A stretch of DNA of 64,000 nt, taken from assembly GCF_042427745.1 (NCBI RefSeq), contig NZ_JBHMFA010000006.1, one strand, 5' to 3'. The position numbers and the translations under genes were made by a program. The notes beneath the pieces were generated by a model that saw only the letters and a list, made by a program, of their open reading frames with translations, made no database searches and was not told the origin of the DNA. The stretch comes from Algibacter miyuki (GTDB lineage: Bacteria > Bacteroidota > Bacteroidia > Flavobacteriales > Flavobacteriaceae). Positions 8,824 to 17,900 of the stretch are shown here, in pieces (positions within the stretch are counted from its first letter, which is position 1; each line of letters starts with the position of its first letter).

Positions 8824-10017
8824 TTATTGCCCTTTTACAGAAAATTTAAATAATGTATTACTCGTATAAGTTTCACCTGGACTTAAAACTACAGAAGGAA
8901 AACTTTTTTGGTTAGGAGCATCTGGATAATGCTGTGTTTCTAAACAAAACCCACTTCTATAATTATATGTACCTCCTTGCTTACTAGGCAATGTGCCATC
9001 TAAAAAATTACCTGAATATAATTGTATTCCTGGTTCATCGGTAAAAACCTCTAGTACTCTTCCGCTTTTAACTTCGTGAGCCATTGCCGCTAATCTTATT
9101 CCCGAATTTTGATTGTTTAGGACCCAACAATGGTCGTAGCCTAAACCTTTTTTTAATTGGTCATTTTTTGCATTAATGTCCTTACCTATAGTTTTAGCTG
9201 CTTTAAAATCGAAAGGTGTATTAGTAACATCTCTCAACTCTCCTGTTGGTATTAAGGTTTCATTTACAGGAATAAATTGATTTGCATTTATAGAAATTTC
9301 ATGGTCTAAAATGGTTTTAGAAAAATCTCCCGATAAATTAAAATATGAGTGTTGCGTAAGGTTTATAATAGTTTTCTTATCGGTAGTAGCCTTATACCCC
9401 ACGTACAACTCATTATTGTTGTTAAGCGTATAAGTTACCGTGGTTTCTAAATTCCCTGGGTAACCTTCTTCCATATCTTTACTTAAATAATGAAGTATTA
9501 AAGAGGCTGTACTATCTGTTTGCTTTTCTTTAGCCATCCAAACTACTTTATCAAACCCCTTGTCTCCTCCGTGCAAATGGTTTTCACCATCATTAGTAGC
9601 TAGTGTATATTTTGTTCCATCCAAAGAAAATTCACCTTTAGCAATTCTGTTGCCAAAACGCCCAATTAAAGCACCAAAATAAGGCGTCTCTTTCTCATAG
9701 TTTTCTAAGGTTTCGTAGCCTAAAACAATGTCTTGATAGTTACCATTTTTATCTGGTGCTGTCCACGAAGTAATTATGCCTCCATAGGTAATGATACTAA
9801 TTTTCATACCTAAATTATTTTTCAAAATGTATTTATCTACGGAAATACTATCAGTAGTTTTACCAAAATGTTCTTTAGAAATTTTGACTAATTTTTCACT
9901 TTCTGGCTTAACTACAACATTTACTTTAATTTTCTCATTGTTCTTACATTGAACATTTACCAAGAAAAAACTAAACACTAATATAAAATACAGGCTATAC
10001 TTTGTTGCTTTCATCAT
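8824..10017 (-). CDS. galM: Aldose 1-epimerase (mutarotase), lipoprotein-like
   Basis: Interconverts alpha and beta anomers of aldoses, here probably L-arabinose or galactose. It has the galactose mutarotase pattern: GGIITSW, GRFGNRIAKG, ENHLHGGDKGFDKVVW, TQHSYFNLSG with the catalytic-type His, DHCWVLN, and ETQHYPDAPNQ near the end. The N-terminus is a signal sequence ending in NVQC (about residue 25), so the protein is probably an exported lipoprotein, not cytoplasmic. That differs from classical GalM but is usual in Bacteroidetes. It is the last gene of the araB-araD-araA operon, 26 bp after araA. Confidence 0.92.
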   Translation of the reverse strand: MMKATKYSLYFILVFSFFLVNVQCKNNEKIKVNVVVKPESEKLVKISKEHFGKTTDSISVDKYILKNNLGMKISIITYGGIITSWTAPDKNGNYQDIVLGYETLENYEKETPYFGALIGRFGNRIAKGEFSLDGTKYTLATNDGENHLHGGDKGFDKVVWMAKEKQTDSTASLILHYLSKDMEEGYPGNLETTVTYTLNNNNELYVGYKATTDKKTIINLTQHSYFNLSGDFSKTILDHEISINANQFIPVNETLIPTGELRDVTNTPFDFKAAKTIGKDINAKNDQLKKGLGYDHCWVLNNQNSGIRLAAMAHEVKSGRVLEVFTDEPGIQLYSGNFLDGTLPSKQGGTYNYRSGFCLETQHYPDAPNQKSFPSVVLSPGETYTSNTLFKFSVKGQ

Positions 10018-10043
10018 TTATGCTTTTTGAGTTAATTACTATC

Positions 10044-11552
10044 TTATAAACGATGCTGAAACATATTGTAGTAAGCCTCGTTTGCATTAATTTTATCTTT
10101 AAAATCTCTCACCGTAGTTTTATCATCTATAACTAATAGTTCAATACCAGCGATATCGGCAAAATCTTCCATATACTCTGAATTAATCGCTTGACTATAA
10201 ACGGTATGATGTGCTCCTCCTGCTAAAATCCAAGCCGTTGCAGCAACTTCTAAATTAGGCTTTGCATCCCACAATACTCTAGCAACAGGAAGATGAGGCA
10301 ACTCGCCCATAGGTTTTACAGCTTCTACTTCGTTTACAATAAGTCGGAATCTATTACCCATATCCACTAAAGAAACATTAATAGCCTCCCCTTCAGGCGC
10401 ATTAAACACCAACCGAACAGGGTCCTCTTTACCTCCAATACCTAGGGGATATACTTCGCACGTAGGTTTATCGCTAGTTATTGACGGACAGATTTCTAAC
10501 ATGTGAGCCCCTAAGACATAAGATTTATCTGATGTAAAATGATAGGTATAATCTTCCATAAAGGATGTGCCGCCTTCCAGTCCGTAATTCATCACTTTTA
10601 ACGCTCTTAACATAGCGGCTGTTTTCCAGTCGCCTTCACCTCCAAAACCATAGCCATCGGCCATTAATCTTTGCGTTGCAATACCTGGTAGTTGTTTTAA
10701 GTCTCCTAAATTTTCAAAGGTATCGGTAAATGCTTTAAAGCCTCCTTGATCTAAAAAAGCTCTTAATCCGAGTTCTATTTTTGCCGCATCAATTAAAGAT
10801 TGTCTTTGATTTCCACCTTCTAATAAAGCTGGAGTTAATTCATAAGACTCTTCATAAACAGTTAATAAATCATTTAATTCTTTATCTGTAATGTTTTCGA
10901 TATGCTTTACAACATCTGAAGAATCGAAACCGTTTACAGAAAACCCAAATCGCATTTGCGCCTCCACCTTATCACCCTCTGTTACAGCAACTTCACGCAT
11001 ATTATCTCCAATTCTAGCTACTTTAAGGTTCTGCAACTCATCCCAACCTAGTACAACACGAGACCATATACCAATTTTTTTCTGAACAGCTTCTGCTTGC
11101 CAATGGCCTACAACCACTTTACGCTTTTTACGCATTCTAGACATGATAAATCCAAACTCTCTATCGCCATGGGCCGATTGGTTCAAATTCATAAAATCCA
11201 TATCAATAGTATTCCAAGGAATTTCGGCATTAAACTGTGTGTGCAAATGACATATAGGTTTATTAATGATACTTAAACCTTTAATCCACATTTTTGCAGG
11301 AGAAAACGTATGCATCCAAAGTACTAAACCAATACATTGTTTAGATTGATTGGCAGCAACACAAATGTTTGTGATTTCATCTGGCGTTTTAACTGTGGGT
11401 TTAAAAACAATTTTTACAGGAATAAGTGAAGATGCATTTAACCCATTTACAACGTCTTGTGAATTAGACGCTACTTGCCTTAAAGTCTCTTCTCCATACA
11501 AATGCTGACTTCCTGTAATAAACCAGATTTCCTTTTTCGATATATCTATCAT
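10044..11552 (-). CDS. araA: L-arabinose isomerase
   Basis: Isomerises L-arabinose to L-ribulose in the cytoplasm. The 502-residue length is standard. Recognisable blocks are the start IWFITGSQHLYGEETL, LVLWMHTFSPAKMWI, ADGYGFGGEGDWKTA (metal/substrate glutamate), SFMEDYTYHF (second glutamate), GAHMLEICPSI (histidine) and LAGGAHHTVYS (histidine). These match the two Glu and two His metal ligands of the family. It is the third gene of the operon, 22 bp after araD. Confidence 0.97.
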   Translation of the reverse strand: MIDISKKEIWFITGSQHLYGEETLRQVASNSQDVVNGLNASSLIPVKIVFKPTVKTPDEITNICVAANQSKQCIGLVLWMHTFSPAKMWIKGLSIINKPICHLHTQFNAEIPWNTIDMDFMNLNQSAHGDREFGFIMSRMRKKRKVVVGHWQAEAVQKKIGIWSRVVLGWDELQNLKVARIGDNMREVAVTEGDKVEAQMRFGFSVNGFDSSDVVKHIENITDKELNDLLTVYEESYELTPALLEGGNQRQSLIDAAKIELGLRAFLDQGGFKAFTDTFENLGDLKQLPGIATQRLMADGYGFGGEGDWKTAAMLRALKVMNYGLEGGTSFMEDYTYHFTSDKSYVLGAHMLEICPSITSDKPTCEVYPLGIGGKEDPVRLVFNAPEGEAINVSLVDMGNRFRLIVNEVEAVKPMGELPHLPVARVLWDAKPNLEVAATAWILAGGAHHTVYSQAINSEYMEDFADIAGIELLVIDDKTTVRDFKDKINANEAYYNMFQHRL

Positions 11553-11574
11553 TTTAAATACTTTTTTTTAATAA

Positions 11575-12276
11575 TTATTGACCATAATATGAATTTGCTC
11601 CATGCTTACGCTCGTAATGTTTTTTTATTAATGAATCTTTTAATCTGGCTGCACTAGGATTTATTTGTTTGGTTAAATAAGCCATTTCTGCAATCACTTC
11701 TAAAACTTTGCTATTATACACAGCCTTAGCTGCATTTTTACCCCATGCAAAAGGACCGTGATTACCAATAAGTATCATTTCTACATCGGAATGCGATAAA
11801 CCACGTTCTGTAAAACAGTCTAGAATTTGAACACCTGTATTATGCTCGTAATTACCCATAATAAGATTATCCTTCATTGGTGGCGCACATGGGATATCGG
11901 ACGTTAAATGATCAGCATGTGTGGTGCCTAAAATTGGAATATCTAATTGAGCTTGTGCCCATGCTACAGAATAGGTAGCGTGCGTATGCGCTATACCTCC
12001 AATAGTATCCCAATGTTTATATAAATAAGCATGGGTTTTAGTATCTGATGATGGACGCATATCGCCCTCTATAATATTATTATCAAAATCGACAATTACT
12101 ATATCTTCCGGCCTTAAAACCTCGTAAGCTACACCACTTGGTTTTATGGCAAAAACACCTTGGTTTCTATCTACAGTACTCACATTACCAAAGGTATAAA
12201 CCACCAAATTCAATGCGTTTAATTGCATATTAGCTTCGTAACATTCTTCTTTTAAATCTTTATATTTTAAGCTCAT
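11575..12276 (-). CDS. araD: L-ribulose-5-phosphate 4-epimerase
   Basis: Makes D-xylulose 5-phosphate from L-ribulose 5-phosphate, the last step to the pentose phosphate pathway. It is a class II aldolase-fold enzyme of 233 aa. Zinc histidines are visible in GGIAHTHATYSVAWAQ and, further on, in ILIGNHGPFAWGK. The stretch LGTTHADHL and the C-terminal tyrosine-rich tail (GANSYYGQ) are family-typical. It starts 4 bp after the araB stop, so the two are certainly co-transcribed. Confidence 0.96.
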   Translation of the reverse strand: MSLKYKDLKEECYEANMQLNALNLVVYTFGNVSTVDRNQGVFAIKPSGVAYEVLRPEDIVIVDFDNNIIEGDMRPSSDTKTHAYLYKHWDTIGGIAHTHATYSVAWAQAQLDIPILGTTHADHLTSDIPCAPPMKDNLIMGNYEHNTGVQILDCFTERGLSHSDVEMILIGNHGPFAWGKNAAKAVYNSKVLEVIAEMAYLTKQINPSAARLKDSLIKKHYERKHGANSYYGQ

Positions 12277-12280
12277 AATT

Positions 12281-13942
12281 TTATTTTTTTAAACCTTCGA
12301 CAAAAGCACTTAATTGGGAATAAGATGCCATAAGTTTTTTATAATCATCAACTTTTTCTTCCTCAGGAAAATACTCGGCTTCAAAATCACTCCCCATTAT
12401 TGTACTTGCCTCAATTACATTTGGATAAATACCCGCAGCAACTGCCGCATAAATAGCTGCTCCCAATGCTGGTGCTTGATCCGACTGTGCTACTTTTATA
12501 GGTTTATTTAAAATATTAGCCAATGTTTGCATAATAAATGGTGATTTTCTAGCAACACCACCAATGCCTATAACACTATTAATTTTAACACCTTCTTCTT
12601 CAAAACGCTCAACTATTTTTTTAGATCCAAAACAAATGGCATTTACTAAGGCTTTAAACACCTGAGGTGCCTTTGTTCCTAAAGAAAGATTAGATATGGC
12701 TGCTTTTAATTCTTGATTAGCATCAGGAGTTCTGCGTCCGTTAATCCAATCTAATGCCGTTGGAATACTTTCAGATAATGGTATATTTTCAGCTTCTTCA
12801 CTTAGTTTTTTAATAAAATTAGAATCTATTTCGTCTTTTAATTTTTGTTTTTGTTCTTCGGAAATAATATGAGATGTTAGTACCAAGTTATCTATAGGCC
12901 AATACAACACATCTTTATACCAAGCCAGTAAATCACCAAAAGCAGATTGCCCAGCTTCTAAACCAATGAGCCCTGGAATTACAGATCCGTTAACTTGTCC
13001 GCATATCCCTTTAACCGTATTGTTTCCAATAATTTCACTTGAAGATACCATAATATCACAGGTAGAAGTCCCCATAACCCTAACCAAAGTATTTTGGTCA
13101 ATTTTCGCTCCGATAGCTCCAGAATGTGCATCGAATGTACCAACAGAAATCAAGGTATTAGTGGTTAAACCTAAGCGTTGCGCCCAAGTTTTACTTAAAC
13201 AACCTGCAACAGTATCTGATGTATACGTTTCGTTGTATAGATTTTTTCTCAAAGCTCCCAAGTATGGATCTAGTTGATTTAAAAACTCCTCTGGAGGTAA
13301 TCCATCCCAACTCTCGTGCCACATGGCTTTATGCCCCGCCGCGCATCGACTTCTTTTAAATGTTTCAAGATTTTTATTTTCTATCAATAAATAAGTCATT
13401 AAATCGCAATGTTCCATCCAAGTATATGCAGCATTTTTTACAGCATGATCTACCCTGACGATGTGTAATATTTTTGCCCAAAACCATTCCGAGGAATATA
13501 TTCCACCTTCATACTTCGTAAAATCTTCTCCCCCCCAATTTGTTGCTAATTGATTAATTTCATTAGCTTCATTTATAGCGGTATGATCTTTCCATAAAAC
13601 CATCATCGCATTTGGATTGTCTTCAAAACCTTTTACAAGAGCTAAAGGCGTTCCATCTTTAGTTACAGGAATGGGAGACGACCCTGTGGTGTCAATACAT
13701 ATTCCTTTTACATCGTTTGGATTTACATCTTGTACTACAGACTTAATGGTGCTTTCTAAACCTTCGATATGATCTAAAGGATGCTGACGAAATTGATTGA
13801 TAGATGCATTACAAAATTCATTATTTAACCACCTTTTATAATAATGAACATGAGATTTTAACTCCGCTCCTGTTAATGCATCTATTAATACGGCTCTAAC
13901 AGAATCTGAACCATAATCTAAACCAATTACATAATTATTCAT
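12281..13942 (-). CDS. araB: Ribulokinase
   Basis: Phosphorylates L-ribulose. It is an FGGY-family kinase of 553 aa. The N-terminal ATPase phosphate loop is DYGSDSVRAVLIDA, and the C-terminal nucleotide-binding block contains GIGGVARKSPFIMQTLANIL followed by APALGAAIYAAVAAG. The substrate segment CIDTTGSSPIPV fits AraB, not xylulokinase or glycerol kinase. It is the first gene of araB-araD-araA-galM. Its promoter region carries two AraR-like palindromes and a TAnnTTTG box, so it is likely repressed without arabinose. Confidence 0.96.
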   Translation of the reverse strand: MNNYVIGLDYGSDSVRAVLIDALTGAELKSHVHYYKRWLNNEFCNASINQFRQHPLDHIEGLESTIKSVVQDVNPNDVKGICIDTTGSSPIPVTKDGTPLALVKGFEDNPNAMMVLWKDHTAINEANEINQLATNWGGEDFTKYEGGIYSSEWFWAKILHIVRVDHAVKNAAYTWMEHCDLMTYLLIENKNLETFKRSRCAAGHKAMWHESWDGLPPEEFLNQLDPYLGALRKNLYNETYTSDTVAGCLSKTWAQRLGLTTNTLISVGTFDAHSGAIGAKIDQNTLVRVMGTSTCDIMVSSSEIIGNNTVKGICGQVNGSVIPGLIGLEAGQSAFGDLLAWYKDVLYWPIDNLVLTSHIISEEQKQKLKDEIDSNFIKKLSEEAENIPLSESIPTALDWINGRRTPDANQELKAAISNLSLGTKAPQVFKALVNAICFGSKKIVERFEEEGVKINSVIGIGGVARKSPFIMQTLANILNKPIKVAQSDQAPALGAAIYAAVAAGIYPNVIEASTIMGSDFEAEYFPEEEKVDDYKKLMASYSQLSAFVEGLKK

Positions 13943-13987
13943 CTTAAAAAAATATTTATCTTAATTATTAAAAACAGCAAAACCTAC

Positions 13988-14006
13988 AAGTGTAATATTT
14001 ACATTT
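13988..14006. promoter_or_regulatory. Predicted AraR operator 1
   Basis: AAGTGT-N7-ACATTT, one mismatch from the perfect palindrome AAGTGT-N7-ACACTT. The dyad extends outward to ACAAGTGTAA / TTACATTTGT (13986-14008). It lies in the araB/araR divergent region, downstream of the predicted araB promoter. Confidence 0.65.
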
Positions 14007-14034
14007 GTAAATTAATGATAAAATTTTCAACTGA

Positions 14035-14042
14035 CAAAATTA
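14035..14042 (-). promoter_or_regulatory. Predicted -7 box of the araB promoter
   Basis: CAAAATTA on the plus strand reads TAATTTTG on the minus strand and matches TAnnTTTG. It lies between the two AraR-like operators. The -33 element is not clear. Confidence 0.45.
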
Positions 14043-14052
14043 TATCGCCTAT

Positions 14053-14071
14053 AAATGTTGTTTTAACACTT
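14053..14071. promoter_or_regulatory. Predicted AraR operator 2
   Basis: AAATGT-N7-ACACTT, again one mismatch from the perfect palindrome, with the same 6-7-6 geometry. The arms extend to TATAAATGTT / AACACTTATA (14050-14074). It lies just upstream of the predicted araB -7 box, where RNA polymerase would bind. Confidence 0.65.
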
Positions 14072-14134
14072 ATAAAAGATGAGCATGACTCTTTTTTTAC
14101 TTATATTTTATATATTAGCTTTAAAATATTATAA

Positions 14135-14824
14135 ATGGTAACAGGATATAATTCTAATGATAAAGTGTTTCTTGCTGTAGATTGCATTATTTTTGGATTT
14201 GATGGTGAAAACCTTGAAGTACTTCTTATTCAACGCGATTTTGAGCCGGAAAAGGGAAAATGGTCTTTAATGGGAGGTTTTTTAAAAAATAACGAAACCT
14301 TAGATGATGCTGCTGCAAGAATTTTACATAATCTAACAGGAGTGCATGATATTTACATGGAACAACTATACTCCTTTAGTGAAGTAGATAGAGATCCAGT
14401 TGCAAGAACCATATCTACATCGTACTATGCTATTATCAATATTGAAAAACACAATGAAGAACTAATTGAAAATTATAATGCAAAATGGTTTCCATTATCT
14501 GAGGTTCCCGAATTAATTTTTGATCATAATATAATGCTAAACAAAGCTATAAGAAGATTACGCAGACGAACTTCTATAAGTCCGATAGGTTTCGAGTTAC
14601 TCCCTGAAAAATTTACTATGCGCCAACTTCAAAATTTATATGAAGCTATTTTAGATAAAGAACTAGATAAAAGAAACTTTATTAATAAAATTAATTCGAT
14701 GGATGTATTGATAAAACTCAAAGAAAAGGATATGACTTCGTCTACAAAAGGGTCTTTTTTATTTAAATTCGACAAGGACAAATATGATGAAAAGCAAACT
14801 AATAGCTTTTACCTTAAGTTATAA
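14135..14824 (+). CDS. araR: AraR-type transcriptional regulator (inactive Nudix domain plus winged helix)
   Basis: Predicted arabinose-responsive repressor. Residues 1 to about 145 form a Nudix domain, but the Nudix box is broken: GGFLKNNETLDDAAARILHN lacks the catalytic REuxEE glutamates, so it should sense and not hydrolyse. Residues about 150-229 form the winged-helix domain typical of NrtR-like regulators (FELLPEKFTMRQLQNLYEAI). Established knowledge: in Bacteroides thetaiotaomicron the L-arabinose regulator AraR is a Nudix-related protein of this architecture. It is divergent from araB, and matching palindromes lie in the shared promoter and upstream of both susC genes. The arabinose ligand is inferred from context. 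Confidence 0.87.
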   Translation: MVTGYNSNDKVFLAVDCIIFGFDGENLEVLLIQRDFEPEKGKWSLMGGFLKNNETLDDAAARILHNLTGVHDIYMEQLYSFSEVDRDPVARTISTSYYAIINIEKHNEELIENYNAKWFPLSEVPELIFDHNIMLNKAIRRLRRRTSISPIGFELLPEKFTMRQLQNLYEAILDKELDKRNFINKINSMDVLIKLKEKDMTSSTKGSFLFKFDKDKYDEKQTNSFYLKL

Positions 14825-14861
14825 TTAAGACACTAAAATTCAATTATAAATATCAAAAAAT

Positions 14862-14895
14862 AAAAAGGAATCAGACCTAAACCTGATTCCTTTTT
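14862..14895. terminator. Bidirectional intrinsic terminator
   Basis: AAAAAGGAATCAG and CTGATTCCTTTTT pair perfectly (13 bp) around an 8-nt loop. It lies between the convergent araR and the large secreted glycosidase gene. Confidence 0.92.
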
Positions 14896-14916
14896 ATTTA
14901 TTATACTCTAACCAAT

Positions 14917-17900
14917 TTATTTAACAACAATCTTCGCTTTTGCTGAATAATTTCCAGCCTCAATATCAATGATATAAATACCACTTGTTTTGGGTGCTGT
15001 AAGTTTAATTTGATTAATAATATCCATCCGGTTTGATTCAATAACTTCTCCTAAAATGTTGTAAATACGTATAGTTGCATTTTTATATTGAACTTTATTA
15101 TTCAATTTTATATTAAAATCTTGCCCAATACCTATAGGATTTGGATAAACTTGCAATAACCTTTCATTAACTACATCTAGTGATTCTGCGGTAAGTGTTA
15201 TATTATTTGATAAGTAGGTAATATCACTAGCATCTAACGCATAATTATAAATTCTAAAATCATCATAACTTTGGTTGGTATATTTATCTTGAGATTGTTG
15301 AGATTTACCTAAATAATTTTGATGCGTTTCACCAACATCCGATGGTGTAAGGTTGCAGTTATTATCTGTAAAAACTAACTCTCCATTAATAAAATATTTT
15401 AGTGTAGTTCCTTCTAAAGTTAGTGCAACATGTACCCATTCATCATCAGGAAAATCACAAGGCATGTAAATATTATATCTGTTGCCTTCCAATGGAGATA
15501 TTATAAATCTAGACTCGGTTTCATTAGCCTTAGGTATAAGTAACATATACTTATCGCCAGCCGATCCAAAATCAAAAAGGCGTAAATAATTATTGGTTAC
15601 TGCAGGTGTTTTAAACCATGATACTATAGAAAAGTCTCGAAGACCATATACCACATTCTCCCCTAACTGAACATAAGATTCTTCAGTTTCTGATAATGTT
15701 ACCGCACTACCATTATTACCGGTAGACCAAATAGCATTGTTTTTTAATTCACCATGAAATCCGCCCCATTCATCATAAGCTATGATTCCTGAATTTTCAT
15801 TAAATGTGAATTTTGCATGCTGACCTAAATTAGGATTTGCAACCAACACGTTAGATTCTGGCCCTACACCTTCGGTATTTACAGGTTGTACTTTATAATA
15901 GTAAGTGGATCCATTTACAACATTGATGTTATCCACATATCGAACACCATCAAAATTATTAGCGATACTAGTAAATGGTCCGTTTGGATTTGATGATTTA
16001 GATATGTTGTAGTAGGTATCAAAAACAAAATTCCATGTAATAATATTAGCAGCATCACCAGATGAGATATATAAGTTTTCTATCTCATTTGGCGCATCAA
16101 TACTATTTGTTGTTACATCAATAACACTTGAATATTCGCCTTCTCCAGAACTATTTACGCCAACAATTTTGTAGTAATAGGTTGTAGTTGCTGTTAAATT
16201 TTCGTCTCTATACGTTAAATCATCTAGATTTTCTACAATAGTTTCAAAAACACCATCCATACTATTTGAGCGTTTAATTGTATATCTTTTAGCATTGGCT
16301 GCACTATTCCAATCTAATTGAATAATGGTTCCTGAAACAGCGGTTCCAATTAAAACAGGTGCAGCAGCTGGCTGATCTTTTACAACATTAACCTCTCTTG
16401 AATATGAAGATTGTGTATCTTTATAGCTCATTGCTCTTACTCTATATATAGCAGATGTATAGGTTATAGGATCTGAAAAACTTACGATTTCTCCTGCTAC
16501 ATAATCTTCCCCATTTACCAAAGTTGCAATAGGCACAAAATCGGTATCCATATCTGTTTTTCTTTCTAAAATATAATGTTTACCTGTTTCTCCATTATGG
16601 TCGTACCAAGTAAGTATACTTTGACTATAATCCTCAGAAAATGTTGGATTTACCCATGGCGGCGCTATTTTCCAGTTATGGCTATATTCATTAGCTTTCT
16701 TAAATCCTGTGCCCGAGTTAAACTCACCAAACATTTCTCCCGCAAGTGTTAATTGTCCGCCTAGTTCTAAAGTTCGCGCATCGTTAACCCATTGGTATAA
16801 AAAATGATGCTCGACTAGATCGTTAGTTTCAAAATAAGATAATATTTGCTCTAATTTGTCTCTATTTCTTTCGGCATTAGCAGGAGTAAGTGGTAATGAG
16901 CCTGTTTTTTGAACGCCGCTTTCATCTAAAATAGGATCGCCATTAGGGTAGAATCTTGGTCCGCTAACATCCGGCCATTTAGAAGCATCTGCCCCATTGG
17001 TCCAGTTTGCTCCATTATTCCATTCTGTAATCCATACAGGTCTTCCTCCAATAGATGCTGAAGAAATATTCCATCCCCACCAACTTGTTGGTTGATCTTG
17101 ATAGGCATGAAAAGCAATAAAATCTACTCGATAATTAAGTTCATCACAAAGTTGCATAAACTCATTAAGCCATGCGCTACCAATAGCTGCAGGTGCTGGC
17201 GAGCCAATTCTTAAGCCCGATTTAAAAATTTCTGGCCATTGGTTAATTGCAGAAGCTACGGACATGTTCGCTTGGTCTGGTCTTGCCGGTTCATTATAAC
17301 CTAAAACATGAGATACATTAGTTAAAGAGTTGATTTTTGTAAAAGAATCCCAACCCAAATTATGGCGCATTGGCACAAAACTAGCATCTACATTTTCATT
17401 ATTTCCACCAGCAGACCAATTGTATGATATCGTTGGGCTTGCCTTGTAATTAGCCTCTCCAGCCAATGCATTCGAAATTCCTTTTTTAGAATTCCATTGC
17501 CATTTAAAAACTCTTATAAATGATACAAAACTACTTTGGTCGGTTGCTGATTTAACAAAACCTTCTGGTAACATAGATACTTCCATATCTTCATCACTAG
17601 CAATAAACATTCTACTATAGCCTGTACCATTAGCATTATTAGCTAAAGTTGCTGCAAATCCTTTTTTTAGTTTAAAAGATTTTACATTGTTATTAAAAGC
17701 ACCTAAATCATTATGGTAAGTTTCTACTTCTAAAGATATAGCATCACCGCCAAAATTCTCTTCGGTATAAATAGTAAGTGCTTCTTGCATGGCTATGTTA
17801 CCGTTAGGGATAATGACACAACCTGAAGCGTAAACGGCAATTCTATCTTTTGCACCATCAAATGGTTGCCCATTTATTTTAACATTATCTAACCAACTAT

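Noticed and set aside
14008..14036. TAAATTAATG and TCAACTGACA as an HTCS box at araB
   Set aside because: The offset is 19 bp instead of 22 and the first half-site is weak.
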